From the NCBI GenBank assembly GCA_910584285.1, contig CAJTYK010000087.1, positions 1-5,132 on the forward strand: 5,132 nucleotides of DNA. The letters are read 5' to 3'. This DNA comes from an uncultured Oscillospiraceae bacterium. GTDB taxonomy: Bacteria; Bacillota; Clostridia; Oscillospirales; Oscillospiraceae. The position numbers and the translations under genes were made by a program. Below the pieces are notes generated by a model, which saw only the letters and a list, made by a program, of their open reading frames with translations, was not told the origin of the DNA and did not search any database. This document shows positions 1 to 5,132 of this stretch, in pieces; position 1 is the first letter of the stretch; each line of letters begins with the position of its first letter.

Positions 1-146
1 CGGACAGCGGGGACTTCATCGCCGGGACCTTCCTGCTGTGCAGCTTCGAGGGGGAGCACTTCGCCTCCCTGACCCCCGCCCAGCAGCGGGAGTTTGAGGC
101 ATACTTCGCCCTGCCGGACGCCCCGGAAAAGGGGGATTGCGAATGA
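1..146 (+). CDS. C-terminal fragment of a probable DUF3846-family protein (partial at left edge)
   Basis: The frame that begins at base 3 is open from the left edge and ends at TGA 144-146, giving the last 47 residues of a protein whose start lies outside the window. The tail reads as a natural protein, with DSGDFIAGTFLLC followed by an F-x-SLTP-x-QQ stretch and an acidic end. From memory this resembles the C-terminus of DUF3846 proteins, small proteins of unknown function frequent on clostridial conjugative elements, where an 'IAGTF' strand is followed by 'F-SLT-E-Q' and a final helix. The family call is recognition by eye and could be wrong; that the segment is coding is more secure, because the composition fits and a terminator lies 60 bases downstream. 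No function can be given. If the family call is right, it supports placing the window in a mobile element. Confidence 0.6.
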   Translation, partial: DSGDFIAGTFLLCSFEGEHFASLTPAQQREFEAYFALPDAPEKGDCE

Positions 147-166
147 ACATAATGCGGCGGAGCAGA

Positions 167-187
167 GCGCCCCCCACGCCGGGGCGC
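167..187 (+). other. GC-rich hairpin after the first gene, without a T-tract
   Basis: A perfect 7-bp inverted repeat, GCGCCCC (167-173) and GGGGCGC (181-187), encloses a 7-base loop. It starts 20 bases after the upstream stop codon. It is followed by GGTAATCC rather than a run of T, so it is not a complete intrinsic terminator. It sits in tandem with the true terminator at 206-234, separated by an A/C-rich single-stranded stretch. It could protect the 3' end of the upstream mRNA or take part in an alternative fold; neither can be decided from sequence alone. Confidence 0.45.
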
Positions 188-205
188 GGTAATCCAACAA
201 CAACC

Positions 206-234
206 AGACGGCCCCGTATGGCCGTCTTAATTTT
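206..234 (+). terminator. Rho-independent terminator immediately upstream of the surface-protein gene
   Basis: A perfect 8-bp stem, AGACGGCC (206-213) and GGCCGTCT (220-227), has a 6-base loop and is followed by TTAATTTT (227-234). The T-tract is interrupted by two A bases, so efficiency may be partial. Only six bases separate the tract from the next gene's ribosome binding site. There is thus no room for a promoter in between, and the downstream gene must be expressed by read-through. Confidence 0.7.
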
Positions 235-240
235 ACCGAC

Positions 241-246
241 AAGGAG
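241..246 (+). promoter_or_regulatory. Ribosome binding site that decides the start of the surface-protein gene
   Basis: AAGGAG at 241-246 directly abuts an ATG at 247, a spacing of zero, which is too short for initiation. The in-frame ATG at 256 lies 9 bases downstream, within the normal range. The start is therefore placed at 256, which also gives a conventional signal peptide beginning MTKRR. Confidence 0.75.
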
Positions 247-255
247 ATGAACGAA

Positions 256-1266
256 ATGACAAAACGGCGAATTTCCATGCTGTTGTGCGCCGCTGTCCTG
301 ACGCTGTGCATGGCGTCGCCCCCCGCCTTTGCCGCTGACCGTTCGGCGGCCTGCTATTACCCCATCGAGGTGGAATCCTACACCGCTGGCGACTTCGACC
401 AGCCCCGCATCCGCAAGGTCTACCAGCTTTCCCTCTCGGACGACCCGGCGGGCATCCCCACGGAGGACTTTGAGGAATACGGCATGACCTTCCACCTGAT
501 GGAGATGACCCGAAAAACAGAGGTGGGCGTGGACACCCAGCCGTTGACCAAGGCCGTCACCACGGACAGCAAGACCGGCGATTTGGGTGAGATTCTGAAA
601 CAGCTTGACGCGGAGATCGAGGCCAAGACGGAGGACGGCTACGCCGGGATGCTGAAGCTGGACTACAACAGCGTCCAGGTGGAGGTCAAGGGCTACGGCA
701 CCTCCACCCGCAACCTCTCCGCCTCCCGGACCTATCCCAACCTGTCCGACGCCGACCTGTCCCTTGTGCCCAAAACGGTGACGGAGGGCGGCAAGACCCT
801 CAATCTGGCGGACGTGAAATGGTCCAGCACCACCGACACGGAGGGCGAGGACGTGGTGACACGCTACACCGCCACGGCCAGCTACACCGGCTCGGTGAGC
901 AGCCGCTGCGTTACCGGCTACACCGTGACCGCCGACTACACCGGGGAAGTGGCAAAAACCTCCTGCGAGGTTGTGATCTACACCGCGATCTTCGGATGTA
1001 CGGACGTGCCCTATGTCAATACGGCCCCCACCCAGGGGGACGGCAATCCGGGCGGCGGGGGGCAGGACGCCCCGGCAGACAGCCCCGCGGAGAGTGATCC
1101 CCCGGAGGACGCTTCCCAGCCCAGCGGCGATGCGGCCCCTGACGCCGCCCCGTCCAGCGGGACAGCGGCCCTCTCTATCGCCGGATGTGTGGGCGGTATC
1201 GCCGCCCTGCTTGCCGCCGCCTATTGGGGCTTTGAAAAAATCAAAGGAAGGAGATCGGCTGCATGA
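256..1266 (+). CDS. Secreted, membrane-anchored surface protein of unknown function
   Basis: The 336-residue product has a Sec signal peptide at about 1-26: positive MTKRR, a hydrophobic core, and cleavage after AFA. The mature part, about 27-255, begins with a CYYPIEVE strand and is rich in Tyr/Thr/Val beta segments. It contains a short internal tandem repeat near 204-239 (YTxTAxYTGxV twice). Residues 256-302 are a Pro/Gly/Asp/Ala-rich stalk, followed by a hydrophobic segment at about 303-324 and a basic tail, KIKGRR. This is the layout of a cell-wall or membrane-anchored surface protein, but there is no canonical LPxTG; APSSG at 298-302 is the nearest look-alike. The frame ends at TGA 1264-1266 and overlaps the sortase start by 4 bp. 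I do not recognise a named domain. Similar proteins occur, as far as I recall, beside sortases on gut clostridial mobile elements. It may be a sortase substrate or a membrane-held partner of the adhesin further down; both are inference. Confidence 0.85.
   Translation: MTKRRISMLLCAAVLTLCMASPPAFAADRSAACYYPIEVESYTAGDFDQPRIRKVYQLSLSDDPAGIPTEDFEEYGMTFHLMEMTRKTEVGVDTQPLTKAVTTDSKTGDLGEILKQLDAEIEAKTEDGYAGMLKLDYNSVQVEVKGYGTSTRNLSASRTYPNLSDADLSLVPKTVTEGGKTLNLADVKWSSTTDTEGEDVVTRYTATASYTGSVSSRCVTGYTVTADYTGEVAKTSCEVVIYTAIFGCTDVPYVNTAPTQGDGNPGGGGQDAPADSPAESDPPEDASQPSGDAAPDAAPSSGTAALSIAGCVGGIAALLAAAYWGFEKIKGRRSAA
865..972 (+). repeat. Two-copy 18-codon tandem repeat within the surface protein
   Basis: Codons 204-221 (865-918) and 222-239 (919-972) of the surface-protein gene encode two similar beta-strand units. 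They share Y-T-x-T-A-x-Y-T-G-x-V, with 8 of 18 positions identical, and each ends near a cysteine (Cys218 and Cys237). A further YTA (243-245, IYTAIFGC) follows. The copies have diverged at DNA level, so this is an old protein repeat rather than a recent duplication. Confidence 0.5.
1248..1253 (+). promoter_or_regulatory. Ribosome binding site of the sortase, inside the preceding gene
   Basis: AAGGAG lies 9 bases before ATG 1263, inside the last codons of the surface-protein gene. The stop of that gene and the sortase start share ATGA at 1263-1266. This arrangement implies co-transcription and probable translational coupling of the two genes. Confidence 0.75.
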
Positions 1267-2111
1267 AACTGAGGACCCATCTGAAATCCCTGCTTATCTC
1301 GTCCCTGCTGCTTACGCTCTGCGTCACCCAGGCCAGCGCCTTGGAGTACGGCTTTGACGGCGCGGACGATTACCTATTCGCGGACCCCACCTCCCAGGAG
1401 GTGATCTATCAGACGGAGGACCAGAACGTGAACAGGAGCAAGACCGCCGCCCTGATCGCTCCGGGCTTCGGAACGCCCACCAGCTATCTCCGCGGCTCCG
1501 GGGAGTACCTGACGCCCAACCTTGCCCCCGGCGCTATGTCTGGAGGGCTGGTGAACGCTGTGGGCAATAACACCTACACCGATTCCGGCCCCGGCGGTTA
1601 TCCCGCCGCCGATACCTCCACCGGCACGGGGGCTTATCCCCCCGCTGGTAACGAGAACTTCACCACCAGCACCATCGGGCAGGGCAGCGCCATCGGCTAC
1701 ACGGATGTGACCAGCGACCTATACTACTCCGGGGGGCACCTGGGAACGCTGAAAATCCCCTCCATCGGCGTGAATGTGAAAATCTATCAGGGGACGGACA
1801 GCGCCACCCTCGCCAAAGGCGCGGGCCACTTCACCGATACCAGCATTTGGGCCGGAAATGTCTGTGTGGCGGGCCACAACCGGGGAACCAACTGCTATTT
1901 CGGAAAAATCCACACGCTGAACATCGGGGACGAGATCACGCTGACCACCATGCTGGGGACCCGCACCTATTCCGTCACCAGCGTCCAGAAGATCAGCGAA
2001 ACGGACAACAGCGCCACCGGCTCCACCAGCGATAACCGTATTACGCTCTTTACCTGTGTCCGCAACGAGAGCGCCTACCGCTGGTGTGTGACAGCGGTGG
2101 AAAGGACCTGA
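1263..2111 (+). CDS. Sortase (cysteine transpeptidase), class D/B-like
   Basis: The 282-residue product begins with a signal or anchor sequence (about 1-26, ending QASA). Then comes a low-complexity Gly/Thr/Ser/Pro-rich region of about 120 residues, and a sortase domain from about 158 to the C-terminus. The domain starts with the usual GTLKIPSIGVNVKIYQG strand. The catalytic His is His205 in VAGHN, the nucleophile is Cys265 in TLFTC, and the likely active-site Arg is Arg273, eight residues after the Cys. The 60-residue His-Cys distance and the FG-x-I-x-x-L-x-x-GD segment between them fit the family. Sortases cut a C-terminal sorting motif in a surface protein and join the new carboxyl end to cell-wall peptide or to a pilin lysine. 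The enzyme acts outside the membrane. It overlaps the surface-protein gene and lies two genes before an adhesin, the likely substrates. Three further cysteines in the catalytic domain (201, 211, 275) are uncommon. The exact class is uncertain; the sortase call is firm. Confidence 0.93.
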   Translation: MKLRTHLKSLLISSLLLTLCVTQASALEYGFDGADDYLFADPTSQEVIYQTEDQNVNRSKTAALIAPGFGTPTSYLRGSGEYLTPNLAPGAMSGGLVNAVGNNTYTDSGPGGYPAADTSTGTGAYPPAGNENFTTSTIGQGSAIGYTDVTSDLYYSGGHLGTLKIPSIGVNVKIYQGTDSATLAKGAGHFTDTSIWAGNVCVAGHNRGTNCYFGKIHTLNIGDEITLTTMLGTRTYSVTSVQKISETDNSATGSTSDNRITLFTCVRNESAYRWCVTAVERT

Positions 2112-2190
2112 TAGCCATAATCGGAGCTGTGTAGGACCACCAAAAAACGCCGCCCATTTTCTACACCATTCGAGTGTTCTCCAGCTTGCT

Positions 2191-2219
2191 TTCTGTGTAC
2201 TTTTGGTATATAGTATAAT
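2191..2219 (+). promoter_or_regulatory. Probable sigma-A-type promoter for the transglutaminase-like gene
   Basis: A perfect TATAAT -10 box lies at 2214-2219 in a locally AT-rich patch between two GC-rich genes. At 17 bases spacing the -35 position holds TTCTGT (2191-2196), which matches TTGACA in only three positions. The promoter is therefore weak or needs an activator. Transcription would start near 2226, leaving a leader of about 50 bases that contains the strong ribosome binding site AAAAGGAGG (2262-2270), five bases before ATG 2276. Confidence 0.45.
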
Positions 2220-2275
2220 TGGGTTATTTTACGACAAAATGAGATACCAACCACACAGGACAAAAGGAGGACATT

Positions 2276-3373
2276 ATGAAAAACGTAGGAAAGACCATTT
2301 TGACCCTGTTTGCCGGGATGCTCTTTGGCGCGGCCCTGTTCAGCGGCGGCGTGGCACACGCGGCGGAAATCTTCTACAAGGCAATCCCCAGCACGAACAT
2401 CATCTATCTGGACGGCCAGCGGGTGGAACTGACGGCGTTTGCCATTGACGGCAGCAACTATGTGAAGCTGCGTGACGTGGGTGAGCTGGTGGGCTTCAAT
2501 GTCTATTGGGACGGCGCTGTTCAAATCGACAGCGACGCCCCCTATACCGGCGAGGCGCCGCAGACCACCGCGCCAGCGGTCACTCCTGCCCCCGTAACCA
2601 CCGCTCCCGTGGAGGCTTCTCCCTCCGGCCAGCCTTACACCATCCATACCGACCATTGGAGCAGGGAGGATTTCTCCCAACAGGCCAATCCCGCCGTGTT
2701 TACCGCCACCTATGACCGGGCGCTCTACAACGCCATCCGGCAGACATTGGTGGACGGGACCAGCACAACCGCCCCCGCCTATACCATGGTAGCCAAAGGC
2801 GATGAATACAGCGCCGTCAAAAACCTGCTGGGCCGGATGGAGGGCGCTGTGCGGTATGGGCATCACGTCCCGGAGAACTTCACGAACTACTATGAGTATC
2901 TGGACTACTTCGCCGTGTCCGCCGCCATGCCGGAGAACTACCAGGCCCCGTATGAGTTCATCCGGCCTGTGATCGAACAAGCGAACCGGCTGGATTCTGA
3001 CCGGGAGAAAGTGACTTATCTGAACGATTACCTCTGCACCCTGCTAACCTATAACAAGGGCAAGACCGCCGCTGTCACGGAGATATTCTCCCGGCACAGC
3101 GATGAATTGGAGGCCGCCTGCGGTACTTACGCCAGAGCGTTCAAGTTCCTGTGCGGGGCGGCTGGCATCCCCTGCTTCACCGTCAGCACCGCCAACCACG
3201 GCTGGAATATGGTCTATGTGGAGGGCAAATGGCTCCATGTGGACGTGTCCGCCAACGACCTTTACCACCGGCCCTATATCCTCCTGACGGAAACGGCGGA
3301 GGGCCGCACCGACCGGGCGCCGGAGCAGACGGCTTTCTTGAAAGAACTGCTGGTTCCTGGTTCGACAAAATGA
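2276..3373 (+). CDS. Secreted stalk-domain/transglutaminase-like protein
   Basis: The 365-residue product has a signal peptide at about 1-29 (cleavage after AHA). Residues about 31-86 resemble the copper amine oxidase N-terminal/stalk domain: an IIYLDGQRVEL hairpin, then IDGSNYVKLRDVGELVGF. A Pro/Thr-rich linker (about 92-118) leads to a helical region and a transglutaminase-like core at about 240-340. The core keeps the papain-like triad: Cys282 in AACGTYARAF, His308 in NHGWN and Asp323 in HVDVSAND, with AGIPC between Cys and His as usual. Family members form glutamine-lysine crosslinks, act as proteases or amidases, or hydrolyse peptidoglycan-related peptides, so the reaction here is not settled. 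The protein should be exported and attached non-covalently or left soluble, as no C-terminal anchor is seen. A good ribosome binding site and its own probable promoter precede it, and a strong terminator follows. Position between a sortase and a thioester adhesin suggests work on the cell surface or on host protein. Confidence 0.92.
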   Translation: MKNVGKTILTLFAGMLFGAALFSGGVAHAAEIFYKAIPSTNIIYLDGQRVELTAFAIDGSNYVKLRDVGELVGFNVYWDGAVQIDSDAPYTGEAPQTTAPAVTPAPVTTAPVEASPSGQPYTIHTDHWSREDFSQQANPAVFTATYDRALYNAIRQTLVDGTSTTAPAYTMVAKGDEYSAVKNLLGRMEGAVRYGHHVPENFTNYYEYLDYFAVSAAMPENYQAPYEFIRPVIEQANRLDSDREKVTYLNDYLCTLLTYNKGKTAAVTEIFSRHSDELEAACGTYARAFKFLCGAAGIPCFTVSTANHGWNMVYVEGKWLHVDVSANDLYHRPYILLTETAEGRTDRAPEQTAFLKELLVPGSTK

Positions 3374-3410
3374 CCCAGACAACAATTTATCAATCTCATA
3401 TCCGAAAGTC

Positions 3411-3443
3411 AAGGCAGACCGTTCAGCGGTCTGCCTTTTCTTT
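3411..3443 (+). terminator. Strong rho-independent terminator between transglutaminase-like gene and adhesin
   Basis: A perfect 11-bp stem, AAGGCAGACCG (3411-3421) and CGGTCTGCCTT (3427-3437), has a 5-base loop, TTCAG, and is followed by TTCTTT. It lies 38 bases after the stop of the transglutaminase-like gene. Only 14 bases separate it from the next ribosome binding site (AAAGGAG, 3458-3464), so no promoter fits in between. The adhesin must be expressed through read-through or controlled antitermination of this hairpin. Confidence 0.88.
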
Positions 3444-3475
3444 ATGCCCGGATGAAGAAAGGAGCAATCTATTTC

Positions 3476-5132
3476 ATGAAACACAAGCATTTTAACCGTC
3501 TGCTGTCCATGCTGCTGGTGGTAGCCACGCTGTTCGGCATGATGGCGCTCCCGGCCAATGCCGCTTCCCTCGGTGACAGCGGCACCGTCACGATCCAGCA
3601 GGCCGGGTACGGCAACTATCTGAGCAGAAGCAGCGGCGGCACCATCGGGGGCGGCTACTGGAAGTACACCAGCAATGACGGGCTGACCGGCGCTGCCTAC
3701 TGCGTCAACCACGGGCTGAAAGGGGTATCTCCCTCCAAGGCCCTGACCGTGCAGGAGTACAACCGAAATCCCAAAACCATGGGGGCCTTTGCCAACGGTT
3801 ATCCCAACCGCACGTTGGAGCAGTTCAAGGAACTTCACGCCGATGATGTGCGGGGCATCGCCAATCTCACTGAGGACGAGTACAAGTACGCTACCCAGGC
3901 GGCGATTTGGGCCACCTGCGGACAGCTTGCCGTCCCCGGCACGTCCTTTACGGCGGGGCGTGAAACGCTTGCAACGCCCACCTCGGACGCACAGAAAATC
4001 CGGGTGTTTGACAGCGTAAAGGCTATCCTGCGCCTTGCCAACGGCTGGACAAAGTACCTCTATACCGGGATGTACCTCCGGGCAGAGGAAAACCAGGATG
4101 TGCGCGGCGTGGAGGTTGTCAACGAGTACGGTTTGGAGGGCGCTGCCGCCAGCGGTGAGGACGGCATCAAAAAGGAAACCATCAACGGAAAGCAGTATTA
4201 CACCCGCGTGATGTATGTGGCTTCGGCCACTTCCACCTGGATTGACGGGCGCAAGACCAAGGTGTACTCCACCGACGCCCCCCAGGGCACCATTTTTGTG
4301 GCGGAGAACAATTCGCCGCTGGAAACCGTGCAGGAGAACGGGGCCACCTGTTATAAGGTGGACACCAGCAAGGAGCGCAGCACCAATCTCAACGCCAATG
4401 GAAGCGAGTATTACGGTGCCTTTAAGGTCTGCATCCCTGTTGATAACGCCGCTGACGAAGGCTCCTTCACCATCAAGGCTACCGGGGGCGTGGCCCAATT
4501 CAACCTGTTTCTGGCCTACAACCCCGCCGCCTCGGAGCAGTCCTATATCATCTCCGACCCCGGCTATACCACCTGTGACGCGCAGGCGGACTTCAAATGG
4601 AGCGGCATGGAGGATTTGCCCGAAACCGCCAGCCTCCAGGTTGTTAAAGCGGGTGCGGGCGGCTCCCCACTGGAGGGCGCCGAGTTCACGCTGACGGGCG
4701 ACAAGGGCACCACTGTCAGCGGAACCACAGACCGCAACGGCCAGATCGTATGGCGTGACCTCCCCGCCGATGAGAAGTTCACGCTGGCGGAAACCGCCGC
4801 CCCGGAGGGCTACCAGATCGTGGCCCCCATGAACGTCACCCTGACCGCTGGCCGCACTTCCTATGTGACGGTGACGGATGAAACGGAAAAGGGCTTTACG
4901 ATCAAAAAGGTGGACGCGCAGAACAAGGGCAGTTTGCAGGGGGCTGTTTTCCGCTTTGAGCAGATTGACGGTTCCTATATGACTACCGGCATCACTGGCT
5001 TTGACGGCACCATCTCCTTTGAGGGGGACGAGCTGCCCTACGGCTCCTACCGCATCACGGAGCAGACGCCCCCGGAGGGCTATGTGAAGTCCTCCCGCGT
5101 GGAAACGGTGGAGTGGGACGGCACCAAGGACG
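3476..5132 (+). CDS. Thioester-domain (TQxA) surface adhesin with SpaA/CnaB-like repeats, partial at right edge
   Basis: The frame is open for 552 codons and runs off the window, so the C-terminus is missing. ATG 3476 is chosen because AAAGGAG lies 11 bases upstream; the in-frame ATG at 3452 has no such site. Residues 1-29 are a signal peptide ending PANA. Residues about 35-200 form a thioester domain: Cys76 in AYCVNHG and Gln141 in TQAAIW are the pair expected to make the internal Cys-Gln thioester, which in streptococcal relatives bonds covalently to host proteins. A beta-rich region follows to about 380. Two SpaA/CnaB-like domains come next: about 384-470 (candidate Lys391, catalytic Glu439 in LAETAAPEGY, Asp468) and about 472 to the edge (Lys478 in IKKVD, Glu529 in ITEQTPPEGY). 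These normally self-crosslink by an isopeptide bond. The full protein probably has more such domains and ends with a sorting signal for a sortase, perhaps the one encoded at 1263-2111. It would project from the cell wall as an adhesin or pilin-like fibre. Confidence 0.93.
   Translation, partial: MKHKHFNRLLSMLLVVATLFGMMALPANAASLGDSGTVTIQQAGYGNYLSRSSGGTIGGGYWKYTSNDGLTGAAYCVNHGLKGVSPSKALTVQEYNRNPKTMGAFANGYPNRTLEQFKELHADDVRGIANLTEDEYKYATQAAIWATCGQLAVPGTSFTAGRETLATPTSDAQKIRVFDSVKAILRLANGWTKYLYTGMYLRAEENQDVRGVEVVNEYGLEGAAASGEDGIKKETINGKQYYTRVMYVASATSTWIDGRKTKVYSTDAPQGTIFVAENNSPLETVQENGATCYKVDTSKERSTNLNANGSEYYGAFKVCIPVDNAADEGSFTIKATGGVAQFNLFLAYNPAASEQSYIISDPGYTTCDAQADFKWSGMEDLPETASLQVVKAGAGGSPLEGAEFTLTGDKGTTVSGTTDRNGQIVWRDLPADEKFTLAETAAPEGYQIVAPMNVTLTAGRTSYVTVTDETEKGFTIKKVDAQNKGSLQGAVFRFEQIDGSYMTTGITGFDGTISFEGDELPYGSYRITEQTPPEGYVKSSRVETVEWDGTKD

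Noticed and set aside
247..249. ATG 247 as start of the surface-protein gene
   Set aside because: The ribosome binding site AAGGAG ends at 246, leaving no spacing; ATG 256 has the normal 9-base spacing in the same frame.
2129..2166. Inverted repeat GTGTAG/CTACAC after the sortase as a terminator
   Set aside because: The stem is only 6 bp with a 26-base loop and no T-tract behind it, so it is not a credible terminator.
2112..2205. Remnant of a transposase or recombinase gene on the minus strand in the sortase/transglutaminase gap
   Set aside because: The reverse translation gives no motif I can recognise, and there are no terminal repeats or target duplications.
2226..2240. Dyad ATTTT-ACGAC-AAAAT near the predicted transcription start as an operator
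   Set aside because: A 5-bp A/T dyad is expected by chance in an AT-rich stretch; nothing else supports a binding site.
2075..2980. A 301-codon open frame on the minus strand
   Set aside because: It runs opposite the sortase end, the promoter gap and the transglutaminase-like gene. I see no domain in it and no ribosome binding site argument; GC-rich codon bias explains the lack of stops.
3452..3454. In-frame ATG 3452 as start of the adhesin
   Set aside because: No ribosome binding site precedes it, and it would add eight residues before the signal peptide; AAAGGAG serves ATG 3476.
3044..4498. A 484-codon open frame on the minus strand
   Set aside because: It lies opposite the end of the transglutaminase-like gene and the adhesin, which have signal peptides and clear catalytic motifs. 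It crosses the strong terminator, and its composition (Gly/Val/Ala/His rich) is that of a reverse-strand shadow.

Overview
The window looks like part of a conjugative or integrative element from a high-GC Firmicute, most likely a gut clostridium of the Oscillospiraceae/Lachnospiraceae type. This is inferred from the GC-rich codon bias, the strong AGGAG-type ribosome binding sites, and the gene content: Gram-positive sortase, thioester/SpaA adhesin, and the tail of a probable DUF3846 protein of the kind common on clostridial conjugative elements. No integrase, relaxase, att site, IS or CRISPR is visible, so the mobile-element assignment rests on context only.

Layout, all genes on the + strand. 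(1) 1-146: C-terminal tail of a gene entering from the left. (2) 147-255: a GC hairpin, then a rho-independent terminator, then directly the ribosome binding site of the next gene. (3) 256-1266: a secreted, membrane-anchored surface protein of unknown function with a Pro/Gly/Asp-rich stalk and a C-terminal membrane segment. (4) 1263-2111: a sortase, overlapping the previous gene by 4 bp and therefore probably translationally coupled. (5) 2112-2275: an AT-rich gap with the only convincing promoter -10 box in the window. (6) 2276-3373: a secreted transglutaminase-like protein with an N-terminal stalk domain and an intact Cys-His-Asp triad. (7) 3374-3475: a strong terminator followed closely by a ribosome binding site. 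(8) 3476 to the right edge: a large surface adhesin with a signal peptide, a thioester domain (Cys76/Gln141 in a TQxA motif) and at least two SpaA/CnaB-like domains. It is cut by the window end, so its stalk length and C-terminal sorting signal are unseen.

Together the four complete or near-complete genes form a cell-surface cassette built around covalent bonds: sortase transpeptidation, an intramolecular thioester that could attach to a target, probable Lys-Asn/Asp isopeptides that stiffen the SpaA domains, and a transglutaminase-like enzyme whose family can form glutamyl-lysyl crosslinks. A plausible role is attachment to host or partner cells, for example during conjugation or mucosal colonisation; this is inference. 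Long open frames on the minus strand and in other plus frames are shadows of the GC-rich coding sequence and are not annotated. No gene-free stretch exceeds 300 bases; the longest is 164 bases.
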